The notes under the pieces are model-generated. The model searched no databases. It was not told the origin of the DNA and saw only the letters and a program-made list of their open reading frames with translations. This document shows positions 36,860 to 46,593 of a stretch of 64,000 nt of DNA, one piece after another. This DNA comes from CAZRHR01 sp964599915. Lineage in GTDB: Bacteria > Bacteroidota > Bacteroidia > CAIKAF01. The stretch spans positions 13,314-77,313 of the forward strand of contig CAZRHR010000004.1 in the NCBI GenBank assembly GCA_964599915.1, read 5' to 3'. The translations under genes were made by a program, and so were the position numbers. Position 1 is the first letter of the stretch. Every line of letters begins with the position of its first letter.

Positions 36860-39445
36860 GTGAACGAACAACCACAAGATCATCAGGGCAAGGAAACGCC
36901 CATGATGAAACAGTTTAATGAGATAAAACGCCAATATCCGGATGCTTTACTGCTGTTCCGAGTGGGCGATTTTTATGAAACTTTTGGTGAAGACGCCATT
37001 AAAGCCAGTCAGATTTTAGGTATTACCCTCACCAGCCGTTCCAATGGTTCCTCAAAAATTGAATTGGCCGGAATTCCTTTCCACGCCTTGGATGCGTATT
37101 TGCCGCGTCTCGTTCGCGCCGGCTTGCGTGTGGCCATTTGTGAACAACTCGAAGACCCCAAACTCACTAAGAATATTGTAAAACGCGGTGTTACCGACTT
37201 GATTACGCCAGGCTTAGCCATCGGCGACCATGTATTGGAAGCACGTTCAGATAATTTTCTTTCTGCCTTGGTTCAAGGTGCCGACCAACAATGGGGCATT
37301 GCCCTCTTGGATATTTCTACCGGCCGGTTCATGGCCGGACAAGGGGATGAAACATTTGTTCGCCAAGTGGTGGGAACCTTTCATCCCAAAGAAATGATTA
37401 CCTCTCGGACTTCCCGGGATGTAGCCGGTTCATTGGCCCAACAACTGGCTTTTCAATTTTTAGAGCCTTGGATTTTTGAAACCGATTACGCCAGAGAGCA
37501 AATTGGTTTGCAGTTCGGTGTGGATGGATTAAAAGGGTTTGGGATTGACCATTTACCCTTGGCCATCACATCCTGTGGTGCCATTTTACATTATCTTAAA
37601 ACCAGCACACACCAACGACTGGATCACCTGGATACCATTCGTCGTCTCGACCATGAAGGCGTACTTTGGATGGATCCGTTTTCCGTGAAAAACCTGGAAT
37701 TGGTGGGAAGCCAAGGCACTTCTCTGGCTGAGGTACTCGATGAAACCATCACACCCATGGGCGCCCGTATGCTCCGCCGGTGGTTAATGCTCCCTCTGGC
37801 ACAGCAGGATAAAATTCTCCAAAGGCAAGAAGTGGTGGCTGCCTTGATGAAAAAACCCGATGAAGCAAACGTCCTAAGAGATTGCCTGGGCGACATTGGC
37901 GACTTGGAACGACTTGTGGGAAAAATGGCCACAGGACGTCTTATTCCCAGAGAGTTACCCCGTTTGGCACAAGCCATAGATGCAACCAGAAAACTCAAAA
38001 CTCTCCCCATTCCGGAGGTCCAAGACTGGTTAAAGCAGGTGAAACCCCTTGAAGCAACCGCTGCCCGCATTCACAAAGAAATTCGCCCTGACGCTCCTGC
38101 AGCCCCGGGCAAAGGCCCCATTTTTGCAGAGGGCGTCGATGCGACCTTAGATGAATTGCGCCAGTTGGCCTATAGTGGGAAAGACCAATTGATCGCCATG
38201 CAGCAGGAAGAAACAGAGCGGACAGGTATTACCTCCTTAAAAGTTGGATTCAACCATGTGCATGGCTATTATTTTGAAGTAACCCACGCCCATAAAAATA
38301 AGGTGCCGGCAGATTGGATTCGCAAACAAACCCTGACCAGTGCGGAGCGGTACATTAACGAGTCTTTAAAAAATTACGAAGAGAAAATTTTAGGGGCGGA
38401 AGAAAAAATTCTGGCCATTGAAACCCAATTGTTTCTTCAATTTGTAGAAGATTTACGGGCGGTGGTGCCCACCTTGAAGCAGCAAGCCGAATGGTTGGCT
38501 GGCTTGGATTGTCTCCAAAGTTTTGCACATTCTGCAGAGGAATATGGGTATAGAAGACCGGAAATCCATGACGGTAAAAGCATTGTGATTACAGGAGGCA
38601 GGCACCCCGTTATTGAAAGACGTTTGCCTGTAGGTGAGCGGTATGTGACGAATGACATCCAATTAGACGATAAACAGCAACAGATTTTGGTGATTACCGG
38701 GCCCAATATGTCGGGTAAGTCGGCGCTGTTGCGCCAGACCGCTTTAATTGTTTTGATGGCACAGATGGGTTCTTTTGTACCTGCGGAGACCGCCCGACTT
38801 GGCATTTACGACCGGATTTTTACGAGGGTCGGAGCCTCCGACAACCTGAGCGAAGGTGAATCCACATTTATGGTGGAAATGAACGAAACGGCTGCCATTT
38901 TAAATAATGTCTCCGACCGCAGCCTGATTCTATTGGATGAAATTGGGCGAGGCACCTCCACTTACGATGGCATATCGATTGCTTGGGCCATTGTGGAATT
39001 TTTGCACGGTTTGGATGCCCTTCGTCCGCGTACCCTTTTTGCCACACACTACCACGAGTTAAATGAACTGGAAGGCCGTTTGAATCGGGTGAAAAATTAC
39101 CATGTTTCAGTCAAAGAACACCAAAATAAAATCGTATTTCTGAGGAAATTGACGCCGGGTGGTTCGTCCCATAGTTTTGGAATCCATGTGGCACGAATGG
39201 CTGGAATGCCCAAGGCCGTGGTAAAAAGAGCGCAAGATATTTTAGTAGACCTGGAAGCAGCACGGGCGACTCACCAAGGTTTCGCACAGCAGGTACAAGC
39301 CCCGGTTCAGTTAAGCATGTTCCAGCTGGATGACCCGGTTTTAATGAACATTCGGGAAGAATTGGCGTTATTGGATATAAACACACTTACGCCGGTTGAA
39401 GCTTTGCTTAAATTACAGGAAGTCAAAAGAATGGTAGGTGGATAA
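36860..39445 (+). CDS. mutS: DNA mismatch repair protein MutS
   Basis: 861 aa. Mismatch recognition ATPase. The N-terminal mismatch-binding domain has KETPMMKQFNEIKRQYPDA and FRVGDFYETFGEDA with the Phe-x-Glu mismatch wedge. The ATPase domain has Walker A GPNMSGKSALLRQ (about 614-626), the STFMVEM segment and Walker B LILLDEIGRGTSTYDG. The start is uncertain: GTG at 36860 keeps the conserved KETPMMKQ; ATG at 36902 would drop it; a TTG at 36800 is possible but adds unrelated residues. The gene overlaps no upstream gene and its 3' end is followed by a TPR gene 13 bp later. Confidence 0.97.
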   Translation: MNEQPQDHQGKETPMMKQFNEIKRQYPDALLLFRVGDFYETFGEDAIKASQILGITLTSRSNGSSKIELAGIPFHALDAYLPRLVRAGLRVAICEQLEDPKLTKNIVKRGVTDLITPGLAIGDHVLEARSDNFLSALVQGADQQWGIALLDISTGRFMAGQGDETFVRQVVGTFHPKEMITSRTSRDVAGSLAQQLAFQFLEPWIFETDYAREQIGLQFGVDGLKGFGIDHLPLAITSCGAILHYLKTSTHQRLDHLDTIRRLDHEGVLWMDPFSVKNLELVGSQGTSLAEVLDETITPMGARMLRRWLMLPLAQQDKILQRQEVVAALMKKPDEANVLRDCLGDIGDLERLVGKMATGRLIPRELPRLAQAIDATRKLKTLPIPEVQDWLKQVKPLEATAARIHKEIRPDAPAAPGKGPIFAEGVDATLDELRQLAYSGKDQLIAMQQEETERTGITSLKVGFNHVHGYYFEVTHAHKNKVPADWIRKQTLTSAERYINESLKNYEEKILGAEEKILAIETQLFLQFVEDLRAVVPTLKQQAEWLAGLDCLQSFAHSAEEYGYRRPEIHDGKSIVITGGRHPVIERRLPVGERYVTNDIQLDDKQQQILVITGPNMSGKSALLRQTALIVLMAQMGSFVPAETARLGIYDRIFTRVGASDNLSEGESTFMVEMNETAAILNNVSDRSLILLDEIGRGTSTYDGISIAWAIVEFLHGLDALRPRTLFATHYHELNELEGRLNRVKNYHVSVKEHQNKIVFLRKLTPGGSSHSFGIHVARMAGMPKAVVKRAQDILVDLEAARATHQGFAQQVQAPVQLSMFQLDDPVLMNIREELALLDINTLTPVEALLKLQEVKRMVGG

Positions 39446-39458
39446 ATGTGATTGGGAT

Positions 39459-40103
39459 ATGGAAAACATGGCACAGGCTGAAGCATGGATGCGAGAAGGG
39501 AAATGGGCAGAAGCTTATCAGGCGTTTGCAAAATGGCAGCATCCGGAGGCACTACTTTATCAAACCATTTGTCTTACCCGGCTTCAAAAACCTGAAGAAG
39601 CGCTGGCATGTATCAACCGTGCCTTAGAGCTTCAACCCCAAGAAGCAGATTTTTTATCCGAACGTGGTGTGGTTTACCTACACATGAAAAAGCATGCCTT
39701 GGCACTGTTGGATTTCGATGCGGCTGTACATCTTCAACCCGACCGCCCTTACCGTTATGCCAGCCGGGCTTTTATGAAAGAAGCCGCCGGAGACTTGCAA
39801 GGCGCTGTAAAGGATTATGAAAAAGCGTTGGCGCTGGATCCGGAAGACGCGGTGGTGCATAACAACCTTGGCCTATTATTAGAGAAGTTGGGTCGGAACC
39901 AGGAAGCGCGTTCTAACTTTTCTAAAGCAGATGCGCTCCTGAAATCTTTTCCCATGCCAGCCCCTCCATCCGAACCATCCCCGTCTGCGGAAGAAGTCCC
40001 TCAGGAAAAGACCATGGGCCAAATCCTTAAAGAAACCATTGGAACCCGACAAGGAAGGGCGGAGTTTTTCCGTTGGATGACGCGTTCCTTTTCCAAAAAA
40101 TAA
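39459..40103 (+). CDS. Tetratricopeptide-repeat protein
   Basis: 214 aa from the ATG at 39459. Three to four TPR units are visible, for instance PEEALACINRALELQPQEADF, HALALLDFDAAVHLQPDRPY and DLQGAVKDYEKALALDPEDA. A proline-rich linker (PMPAPPSEPSPSAEEVP) and a short basic tail (GRAEFFRWMTRSFSKK) follow. No signal peptide or membrane helix, so a cytoplasmic protein-interaction scaffold. It starts 13 bp after mutS and is probably read from the same transcript; partners unknown. Confidence 0.85.
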   Translation: MENMAQAEAWMREGKWAEAYQAFAKWQHPEALLYQTICLTRLQKPEEALACINRALELQPQEADFLSERGVVYLHMKKHALALLDFDAAVHLQPDRPYRYASRAFMKEAAGDLQGAVKDYEKALALDPEDAVVHNNLGLLLEKLGRNQEARSNFSKADALLKSFPMPAPPSEPSPSAEEVPQEKTMGQILKETIGTRQGRAEFFRWMTRSFSKK

Positions 40104-40210
40104 ACCTGGAGAAAGTTTTGCCGGCCTAATGATTTAAAACCAAAAGGGCAAAAAGTTTCGCTTTAAAGAAATCCAACACCTCATTTTCCCTTTAAGATGT
40201 CGCTATAACT

Positions 40211-40241
40211 GCATAAAAAAAGGCTCTCTGAGGAGCCTTTT
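40211..40241 (-). terminator. Intrinsic terminator of porV
   Basis: On the minus strand AAAAGGCTC pairs perfectly with GAGCCTTTT (40218-40226 with 40233-40241, 6-nt loop) and is followed by TTTTTTT. It lies 7 bp beyond the porV stop codon. Confidence 0.92.
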
Positions 40242-40247
40242 GAAATA

Positions 40248-41459
40248 TTATTCTGCTTTCTTTTTCTTTTTACCTACCGCATCGAGGTTAAAGGTTAAAG
40301 TGAACCTTAAGGCATTGGCCAATGGGTTGTTTCTGGCCGTGGGAATAAGGTAAGAGAAATCTAGTCCAAATACATTATACCTTAAACCCGCGCCAAGGGT
40401 AAAATACTGTCTGTTTCCTTTTTGTGGAGATTCATAGAAAAACCCACCACGAACGGCCAGCACTCGGTTATACCAATATTCTGTTCCTACGCTCCACACA
40501 AATTCATCCATTTCTTCGCGGAAACCGAAAGGCGCATCCCAAAGAGAAGTAACCATTCCCACAAGCACAGACTGGCTACGGTCTCCTCCACGAATAATGG
40601 CAGTATCAGCAGCCCCCGGAGCTGGAATGTAATCCGGTGTTGGAACCAATAATTTGGAGGTTTCTACGTAAAGTCCGATTGAGTTGTACTCATCAATTTG
40701 GATGGTACCACCACCACCCAAACGGAGGGTAATGGGAATCCAATCCGAAGCGCTTGTTCCACCAAAGCGGATTTTGGAACCAATGTTTTGGACAGACACA
40801 CCAAACCGCCAGGTTACATTGCGGTCGAATAGTTTTTTGTCGGCATTTTGATAGTAAAAGCCAAAATCTCCGGCCCCGGCAATTCCCGGTTCTGTGGCCA
40901 CACCACCCACAAACTGACCAAGGGTGAGGTTGGAATAGATGAAGCGGAAAGCTACCCCCACACTCCATTTATCGGATAATTTGAAGGCGCCACCTACATC
41001 TGCAGAAAGTTCATGTGGGTTATAGTTCCCCACAAAAGTTCCTGTTTCTGTGGTGAAGCTAATATCTCCTAAAGAGAAATAGCGCAGAGAAGCGCCAAGG
41101 GTAAAGCGTTCATTTAATTTTTTGTACCCTGCCATATAGGCGAGGTTGATGTCTGGTACCAAATTGCGCAACCATGGAGAATAGGAGACGCCAAGGGCCA
41201 TGTCTTTGTCTACAAAGCCGAGTTTGGCCACATTCCAGTGCATGGCATGCATGTCTGCTTCTGTAGCGACTCCTTGATCGGCCATTCCGCCGGCCCGTGC
41301 TTCCGGCCCAATGACTAAAAAGGGGACAGAAGAGGTTACGGTACGGATACCGGCAGCATCATAAGCAGTTCCAATATCAGTTTGGGCACCAAGAAAATGT
41401 ACAGGGGTTCCTGACAGTAAGGTGGTTAAGAGTATTATACTTGATCGGCTAAATCGCAT
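40248..41459 (-). CDS. porV: Type IX secretion system outer-membrane protein PorV
   Basis: 403 aa from the ATG at 41459. Signal peptide, then a mature barrel-like protein that opens SSVPFLVIGPEARAGGMADQGVATEADMHAMHWNVAKLGF, a very typical PorV (LptO) segment. The rest is beta-strand-rich and ends NALRFTLTFNLDAVGKKKKKAE. PorV shuttles T9SS cargo from the SprA pore to the PorU attachment complex. The longer frame to 41483 runs through the -7 box at 41481-41488. It is 70 bp downstream of porU on the same strand. Confidence 0.95.
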   Translation of the reverse strand: MRFSRSSIILLTTLLSGTPVHFLGAQTDIGTAYDAAGIRTVTSSVPFLVIGPEARAGGMADQGVATEADMHAMHWNVAKLGFVDKDMALGVSYSPWLRNLVPDINLAYMAGYKKLNERFTLGASLRYFSLGDISFTTETGTFVGNYNPHELSADVGGAFKLSDKWSVGVAFRFIYSNLTLGQFVGGVATEPGIAGAGDFGFYYQNADKKLFDRNVTWRFGVSVQNIGSKIRFGGTSASDWIPITLRLGGGGTIQIDEYNSIGLYVETSKLLVPTPDYIPAPGAADTAIIRGGDRSQSVLVGMVTSLWDAPFGFREEMDEFVWSVGTEYWYNRVLAVRGGFFYESPQKGNRQYFTLGAGLRYNVFGLDFSYLIPTARNNPLANALRFTLTFNLDAVGKKKKKAE

Positions 41460-41480
41460 GAGTCTGATGTGGTCGTGTTG

Positions 41481-41488
41481 CAAATATA
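41481..41488 (-). promoter_or_regulatory. Candidate -7 promoter element of porV
   Basis: The minus strand reads TATATTTG, an exact TAnnTTTG match, 21 nt before the chosen porV start. It would let porV be transcribed separately from porU. Confidence 0.5.
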
Positions 41489-41529
41489 AGGGTGCAGTCC
41501 CAATAACAGCAAATTTGAGTTCTTATTGT

Positions 41530-44500
41530 TTAGCGAATATAGATAATTCTTGCGGCAGTTTCCAAGACTTCGCCTTGTGGCGTGGTGAGTCTTACATGGG
41601 CTACATACACCCCAGCCGCTACTTCTTCGCCCGATTCCATTTTTCCATCCCATTGGAATCTGGTTTCTCTAAATCCTTCCGGTGTTCCTTCGTAACGCAT
41701 GGAGGTGATTTTTCGTCCATCTAAACCTTGAATATCAAGTTCCATTTTTAAGAAGTTCCCTGCTAAATTATGTTGAAAGGCAAAAGTGGTGCTTTCTCTA
41801 AATGGATTTGGATAAGCTTCTAAAGAAAGCATATGCGCCTTGTCGTTGGTTACGGCGAAGGTGAGCGTTTTCCGACTCAAATTATTGCACCCATCCCAAA
41901 CCTCGAGGGTGACTTCATGAAATCCGGGGGAAAGCTTGGGTAAAGGATATCTAACCGTTCCGCTTTGGTAGGTATTCAGCGACGCTTGATACATTTCATT
42001 CAAGGTAATGGCATTGGCCACATCTCCATCGATGATGAGTAGCAGGTTATGTCCAATGGCCGCTCCAGCGGTGTTTACCCCGCTTTCATCTGAAATCTCC
42101 GCATAAAGAATGGGTTGGTCATGGGCAATGCCTCCTTCCGAAAACTGGTCATCGTTTAAGAAAAGAGAAATATCTGGTCCCTGCGTATCGCCTCCGCAAT
42201 TTTCAGATGCTCCGCCAAGTTGGAATCCCCTGTAATATCCGTGGGCATCGGTCACCCCGTTTTCTGCATAATAAGAGATTTTTCCTTCGCCCATAAGGTA
42301 ATTGATGTCCAATGGAATTTTGAAAGTTACTTCCCATTTTCCTTGGACTACGGAAACCTTTCCACGAAAAACTACGCTATTCTGCATACGGTAATTGAGC
42401 GGTTGGGACCCCGGGTCGTTGCCTCTGGTCTGGAGGGTAACCGCCTTGTCAAACACCGTGATAAACAGATTTCCATTGAATTGTGACAACAAAACAGAGT
42501 CTCTGTCCGCAATTCTTCCAGAAAGTTTTACAATGTCTGTGGCACGTAAAGTGTCGGTAAATGCTGGTGCGCCCGGACCCGTGTAGGTGCCATTGATGCT
42601 ATCTGTAAGCACAAGGTGCATGGGCGAAGCCAACCGCATGGCCGGGTCTCCGAAAAGCACAATGTTCTGTTCACCACCATCGCAGGGACATTGCCTGGCC
42701 CGAAGCTGAATATCTCCAAGCCTTTGCGCATTGGTGGTCTGAGCCTCCCAACCGTACATCCCATTGAATAATTTGGTTTGAAACCTTGGAACCACCGTGA
42801 TGGCCCTGGTGGTGGAAAGCAGCGCAACACTTCCTTTGTCTGATCTTAGCAGCATACGTTCACCGGCCGACACAAACGCCGGATCATCGAATCTGGTAAA
42901 TGTACAGGTAGCGGTGGTGACGAAAGACAAATTGTTGAGGTTGTCCCAATTTTCAATGTCGTCAATTTGAAGCACCCTTTCTCCCGTCAAACCTTGTTCT
43001 CCTCCATGGCCAATGAAGTTCATGTGGAGGGTTCCTCGGTTCATGCGGTTGTTTAAATAGGTTTTGGCGTCCGGATAACGTTGACCTGCATTGCTGGTTT
43101 GTACAAATGCATCAATGTACACCCTATCTATGTTCCATACAGGTGCCACCCGATCAAGGGTGTCTGCCACGCGCTCATTTTCGTCCACAAACTGCCGCTC
43201 CCAAGTGGCATCCATGTCATCCGCAAATAAAGTGACCCAGTTGCGCCACTCGCCTAAACAGGCTTGGTCTTCGGTATAATGTTTGATTTTATCAACCACG
43301 CCTTGCGCTTCTGCTAGGTTCGCCGCAGGAATTCTTCCAACCGCCAAGGAAATTGGGTCATTATAATTGACAATACCTACAATGTTATTGGGACTGAAAT
43401 GCACAAAATAATAATCGCTTGGGTTGGAATTACCGCTTCTTGAACTGGATTCCCGGGTTTGAAACGTAGGTACTAAGGAACCTGAAAATCCATTTAATCG
43501 GTTTAAATGCGGTTTATAATCGTACGATCCATCGCCAAACAGTAAAAGATATTTAGGATGGTCTAAAGGATGAATTTCTGTATACGTCCTTACAAAATCT
43601 CTAATGGCAGTGGGATCTTGGCGACCTGCAGAAAACTCATGATAAATTTGGTCTGTGGTAACGGTATGAATGAGTAGGCCTTCTCTTTCAAAATGAAAGT
43701 CTGCCAATGATTGCGCAGCTGAGAGCAAAGACGGATGGGTTACAATAAGCATGTCCGGTGCAGGTGTGCTCGAAACAAGGCTTTGAAGGTCTTGGTTCTT
43801 TACTTCTCCAATGTAGGCGGATGTTTTAATGTTACTTTCATAAAAGGCAATGTACGTGCGCAAGGTATCTTGGTTGGCTCGGAACCAGGTGTAGCCGGTT
43901 TCGGTTTGTAAGGCTATGGCTTTAACTGTGGTGGGTGTGGTTACGTCCCAAACGCGGTACCCTGCAGCGCCAGAAAGTCTAAATTCCGTCAATCCAAAGC
44001 TGCTGGCATCCCGAAAGGTGAGACCTGCGGCTCCTACCACCAAGGATTGGCGGTATTGTAGGGTGATGTAATCCAACCAACCGGTACGATCCTCGCCGCC
44101 GGAGGTGGGCTGGGTTCGGGTGATGCGTACTTGTGCTTGGCTGCCACTTAGGTTTGTCGTTCCCTGAATGAGACCATTGGAGAAAAAATTACAGGAGTAA
44201 CAAGGCGGGACTGAGGAAATATTGGCTTCTCCAAGCAATTGATTGTTTACCCTTAATTGAAAAATGGAAGAGCAAGACACGCATCTTGCTGCTAGCCGAA
44301 CCGTCACTTTAGCAGGAGAGGTCGGCACAGGCAGATACAGGGGAAGACTAAAGGTTTGATCGTTTTGAAACGAAAATACTTCTCCATACCACTCTCGTCC
44401 ACTGAGCGTTAAATTGCTGGTTTCCTGTTCATAATGTGCAAAGGCATCTCCTTGATTGGTGATGGTGTCAGGATTTTGGGTCAAGAGATTTTGGGTGGAC

Positions 44501-45345
44501 ATGCGCAGTCCATTGGTGCCCAGGGTCAAATAATAATAGGTCGTATCTGCATAGAGATGTCTTTCAAAAGTAAATGCACCATTAGCAAATCTCCACCGGT
44601 TCGGGCTTTCTCCATAAAACAATGCACGGTCACCTGGACCAAATTGCCCATCTCCGCCATCCTCCATGAACATGGGGAGCTCCGGTAAATCGCGATAACG
44701 CGCCACGCTGTTTCGTTCCGGTTCCATGCCACCTTGCCGACCATGCAGTTTAAGGGAACTACTGGGAACCGTACCCGATACAATGCCTGCATTAAGGAGT
44801 TGTGCGTAGGTCACACTGTAAATTCCATCCTCCGTTACGCCAAAACGATACCATTTTCCTTGTGAGAGAACGGATGCCGGCAGGCTTTGCTGGGATTTCT
44901 CTTGCTTCTGCTGTGGGTTTTGCTCCCAATTAAGTTCTGCCTCAATCGCATATTCCCACTGCCCATTGCTCCACCTTACTGCAGGCGTACGAATGGCAGC
45001 CATCGGGTTTCCACGGTTTGTCCAGGTTTGTAACCCAAATGACCTAGAGTTTAAATTTTCTGACTTCCAGTATGCGGGAGGTGTAGGTAAGGGAGCCCAA
45101 CGTGTGACGGTGAGTTCCGCACTTTTAATAGGAATACTAGTAGGAAAACCATGATAAAGGATGGGAAAACCATCTTCATTTATTTCTATATCTGAAGTTT
45201 GGCCTTTTAGCCAAAAATCCAACACTTCGTCAGGTGATTTTGAAGCACTTTGAAGGGTAAGCACGGCAGAATGTTTTTGTGCTGAAACAAGGTGTATGCT
45301 TCCCCAAAAAACAACAAATAGAAAACCCAGTATAGCTTGCTTCAT
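41530..45345 (-). CDS. porU: Type IX secretion system C25-family sortase PorU
   Basis: 1271 aa from the ATG at 45345 (MKQAILGFLFVVFWGSIHLVSAQ, a normal signal peptide). An ATG at 45363 adds six residues but sits 4 nt from the -7 box. The gingipain-like peptidase C25 core is at about 540-900: FIGHGGEQG with catalytic His780 and TATCTFTRFDDP with Cys814. The C-terminal end (YPNPFRESTTFAFQ, AAGVYVAHVRL) is a FlgD-like or sorting-like beta domain. PorU cleaves cargo sorting domains and transfers the cargo to a lipid anchor at the outer face. It is followed by porV, the same order as in Flavobacterium johnsoniae read from gldJ. Confidence 0.97.
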   Translation of the reverse strand: MKQAILGFLFVVFWGSIHLVSAQKHSAVLTLQSASKSPDEVLDFWLKGQTSDIEINEDGFPILYHGFPTSIPIKSAELTVTRWAPLPTPPAYWKSENLNSRSFGLQTWTNRGNPMAAIRTPAVRWSNGQWEYAIEAELNWEQNPQQKQEKSQQSLPASVLSQGKWYRFGVTEDGIYSVTYAQLLNAGIVSGTVPSSSLKLHGRQGGMEPERNSVARYRDLPELPMFMEDGGDGQFGPGDRALFYGESPNRWRFANGAFTFERHLYADTTYYYLTLGTNGLRMSTQNLLTQNPDTITNQGDAFAHYEQETSNLTLSGREWYGEVFSFQNDQTFSLPLYLPVPTSPAKVTVRLAARCVSCSSIFQLRVNNQLLGEANISSVPPCYSCNFFSNGLIQGTTNLSGSQAQVRITRTQPTSGGEDRTGWLDYITLQYRQSLVVGAAGLTFRDASSFGLTEFRLSGAAGYRVWDVTTPTTVKAIALQTETGYTWFRANQDTLRTYIAFYESNIKTSAYIGEVKNQDLQSLVSSTPAPDMLIVTHPSLLSAAQSLADFHFEREGLLIHTVTTDQIYHEFSAGRQDPTAIRDFVRTYTEIHPLDHPKYLLLFGDGSYDYKPHLNRLNGFSGSLVPTFQTRESSSRSGNSNPSDYYFVHFSPNNIVGIVNYNDPISLAVGRIPAANLAEAQGVVDKIKHYTEDQACLGEWRNWVTLFADDMDATWERQFVDENERVADTLDRVAPVWNIDRVYIDAFVQTSNAGQRYPDAKTYLNNRMNRGTLHMNFIGHGGEQGLTGERVLQIDDIENWDNLNNLSFVTTATCTFTRFDDPAFVSAGERMLLRSDKGSVALLSTTRAITVVPRFQTKLFNGMYGWEAQTTNAQRLGDIQLRARQCPCDGGEQNIVLFGDPAMRLASPMHLVLTDSINGTYTGPGAPAFTDTLRATDIVKLSGRIADRDSVLLSQFNGNLFITVFDKAVTLQTRGNDPGSQPLNYRMQNSVVFRGKVSVVQGKWEVTFKIPLDINYLMGEGKISYYAENGVTDAHGYYRGFQLGGASENCGGDTQGPDISLFLNDDQFSEGGIAHDQPILYAEISDESGVNTAGAAIGHNLLLIIDGDVANAITLNEMYQASLNTYQSGTVRYPLPKLSPGFHEVTLEVWDGCNNLSRKTLTFAVTNDKAHMLSLEAYPNPFRESTTFAFQHNLAGNFLKMELDIQGLDGRKITSMRYEGTPEGFRETRFQWDGKMESGEEVAAGVYVAHVRLTTPQGEVLETAARIIYIR

Positions 45346-45367
45346 GCGTGGAAAAACGTTCATTTCA

Positions 45368-45375
45368 CAAATTTA
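45368..45375 (-). promoter_or_regulatory. Candidate -7 promoter element of porU
   Basis: The minus strand reads TAAATTTG, an exact TAnnTTTG match, 4 nt before the ATG at 45363 and 22 nt before the ATG at 45345. This makes the shorter PorU more likely unless the mRNA is leaderless. Confidence 0.45.
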
Positions 45376-45529
45376 TTGCAAATGGGCCAAACATCTTGAA
45401 AAAAAGGGTTAAAAGAATAATGGCAATTAATATTCTGTAAATCAAGCGTTTATTTAAATTTCATTTTCTTTTCATGTAAAAAAAAGCATGGAATCACGCA
45501 AAAAAGCACTTTGTATTGTATTCCTTTTG

Positions 45530-45537
45530 TATTTTTG
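45530..45537 (+). promoter_or_regulatory. Candidate promoter of the PorP/SprF gene
   Basis: TATTTTTG matches TAnnTTTG and lies 25 nt before the ATG. A TTTG at 45510-45513 could be the -33 element, but its spacing of 16 nt is shorter than the usual 19 or so. Confidence 0.55.
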
Positions 45538-45562
45538 AACGTTGGACAGATAAACAACAACT

Positions 45563-46534
45563 ATGCGCAAGCGCTTTTTCCTCCTGCTGCTTTACATATC
45601 AGGTTTGTTTTTCGCTTCCGGGACAGATGTTCAGGCTCAGGATGCGCAATTCACTCAATTTTATGCAAATCCCATCTACTTGAATCCTGCATTTGCCGGT
45701 TCTGTGCGATGTGCTCGTTTTGCCTTCAACTCCCGTCTGCAATGGTCTGGTATATCCGGTAATTATAGAACCTACGCCGCCTCCTATGACCAACACTTCG
45801 ACGCCTTACAAGGCGGAGTTGGTTTTCGCATTATGCGTGATGAAGCGGGACAGGCGACTATTACTTCGCACAATGTAGCAGCGACTTATTCTTATTTAAT
45901 TCCTATCAACAGAAAAATCAGCCTTCGCGTAGGTGCAGAGGTCGGACTTTTCCAACGTTCATTAAATACCAATAACCTCACTTTTGGTGACCAAATCGAT
46001 GACCGCTATGGCTTCGTTTACGCCACCCAAGAGGTTTTTGATAATGATGAGAAGTTGTTCGTTGATTTCGGTGCGGGCGCTGTTTTATACAACCAAATTT
46101 TTTATGGTGGTGTGGCCGTTCATCACATTACCCAACCCAATGAAGGTTTTCTTGGGTCGAGCCGTTTACCTTTTAAATTGACCACCCACTTCGGTGCAAT
46201 GATACCTATTGGTAAGCGCAGAAAATATGCCGGTGAAGCGTTCATTTCTCCCAATATTCTTTTCCAACTGCAACAATCCTTTTACCAGTTAAATGTGGGT
46301 GTTTACGCCGGAAAAGGACCTATTGTTGGGGGGCTTTGGTACAGAAACAATGATTCTTTTATTGCCTTGGTTGGACTTCAGCGTGGTTTGTGGAGATTTG
46401 GATACAGCTACGATGTTACGATTTCTCGTTTAACCAATGCTACCGCAGGTTCTCACGAATTTTCGTTGGGATTCCAGTTGCCATGTCGCCGACCTAAGCG
46501 CAGGTTCAGAACAGTGGTTTGTCCCTCTTTCTAA
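45563..46534 (+). CDS. PorP/SprF family T9SS outer-membrane protein
   Basis: 323 aa. Signal peptide MRKRFFLLLLYISGLFFAS, then the family hallmark AQDAQFTQFYANPIYLNPAFAGS and a beta-barrel with a conserved GGLWYRNNDSFIALVG region. It ends in an arginine-rich tail PCRRPKRRFRTVVCPSF. PorP/SprF proteins reside in the outer membrane; many are paired with, and export, a specific large T9SS cargo, while one member belongs to the core machine. Its place between porU and gldJ argues for the machine, but several paralogues are usual, so the exact type is open. Confidence 0.93.
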   Translation: MRKRFFLLLLYISGLFFASGTDVQAQDAQFTQFYANPIYLNPAFAGSVRCARFAFNSRLQWSGISGNYRTYAASYDQHFDALQGGVGFRIMRDEAGQATITSHNVAATYSYLIPINRKISLRVGAEVGLFQRSLNTNNLTFGDQIDDRYGFVYATQEVFDNDEKLFVDFGAGAVLYNQIFYGGVAVHHITQPNEGFLGSSRLPFKLTTHFGAMIPIGKRRKYAGEAFISPNILFQLQQSFYQLNVGVYAGKGPIVGGLWYRNNDSFIALVGLQRGLWRFGYSYDVTISRLTNATAGSHEFSLGFQLPCRRPKRRFRTVVCPSF

Positions 46535-46566
46535 CCTCTTTACAATAATTAATACGGACAAAGCGT

Positions 46567-46574
46567 TATCTTTG
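46567..46574 (+). promoter_or_regulatory. Candidate -7 promoter element of gldJ
   Basis: TATCTTTG, an exact TAnnTTTG match, 19 nt before the gldJ ATG, in the 59-bp gap after the PorP/SprF gene. Confidence 0.5.
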
Positions 46575-46593
46575 TGCATAAACTAACGCCAGT

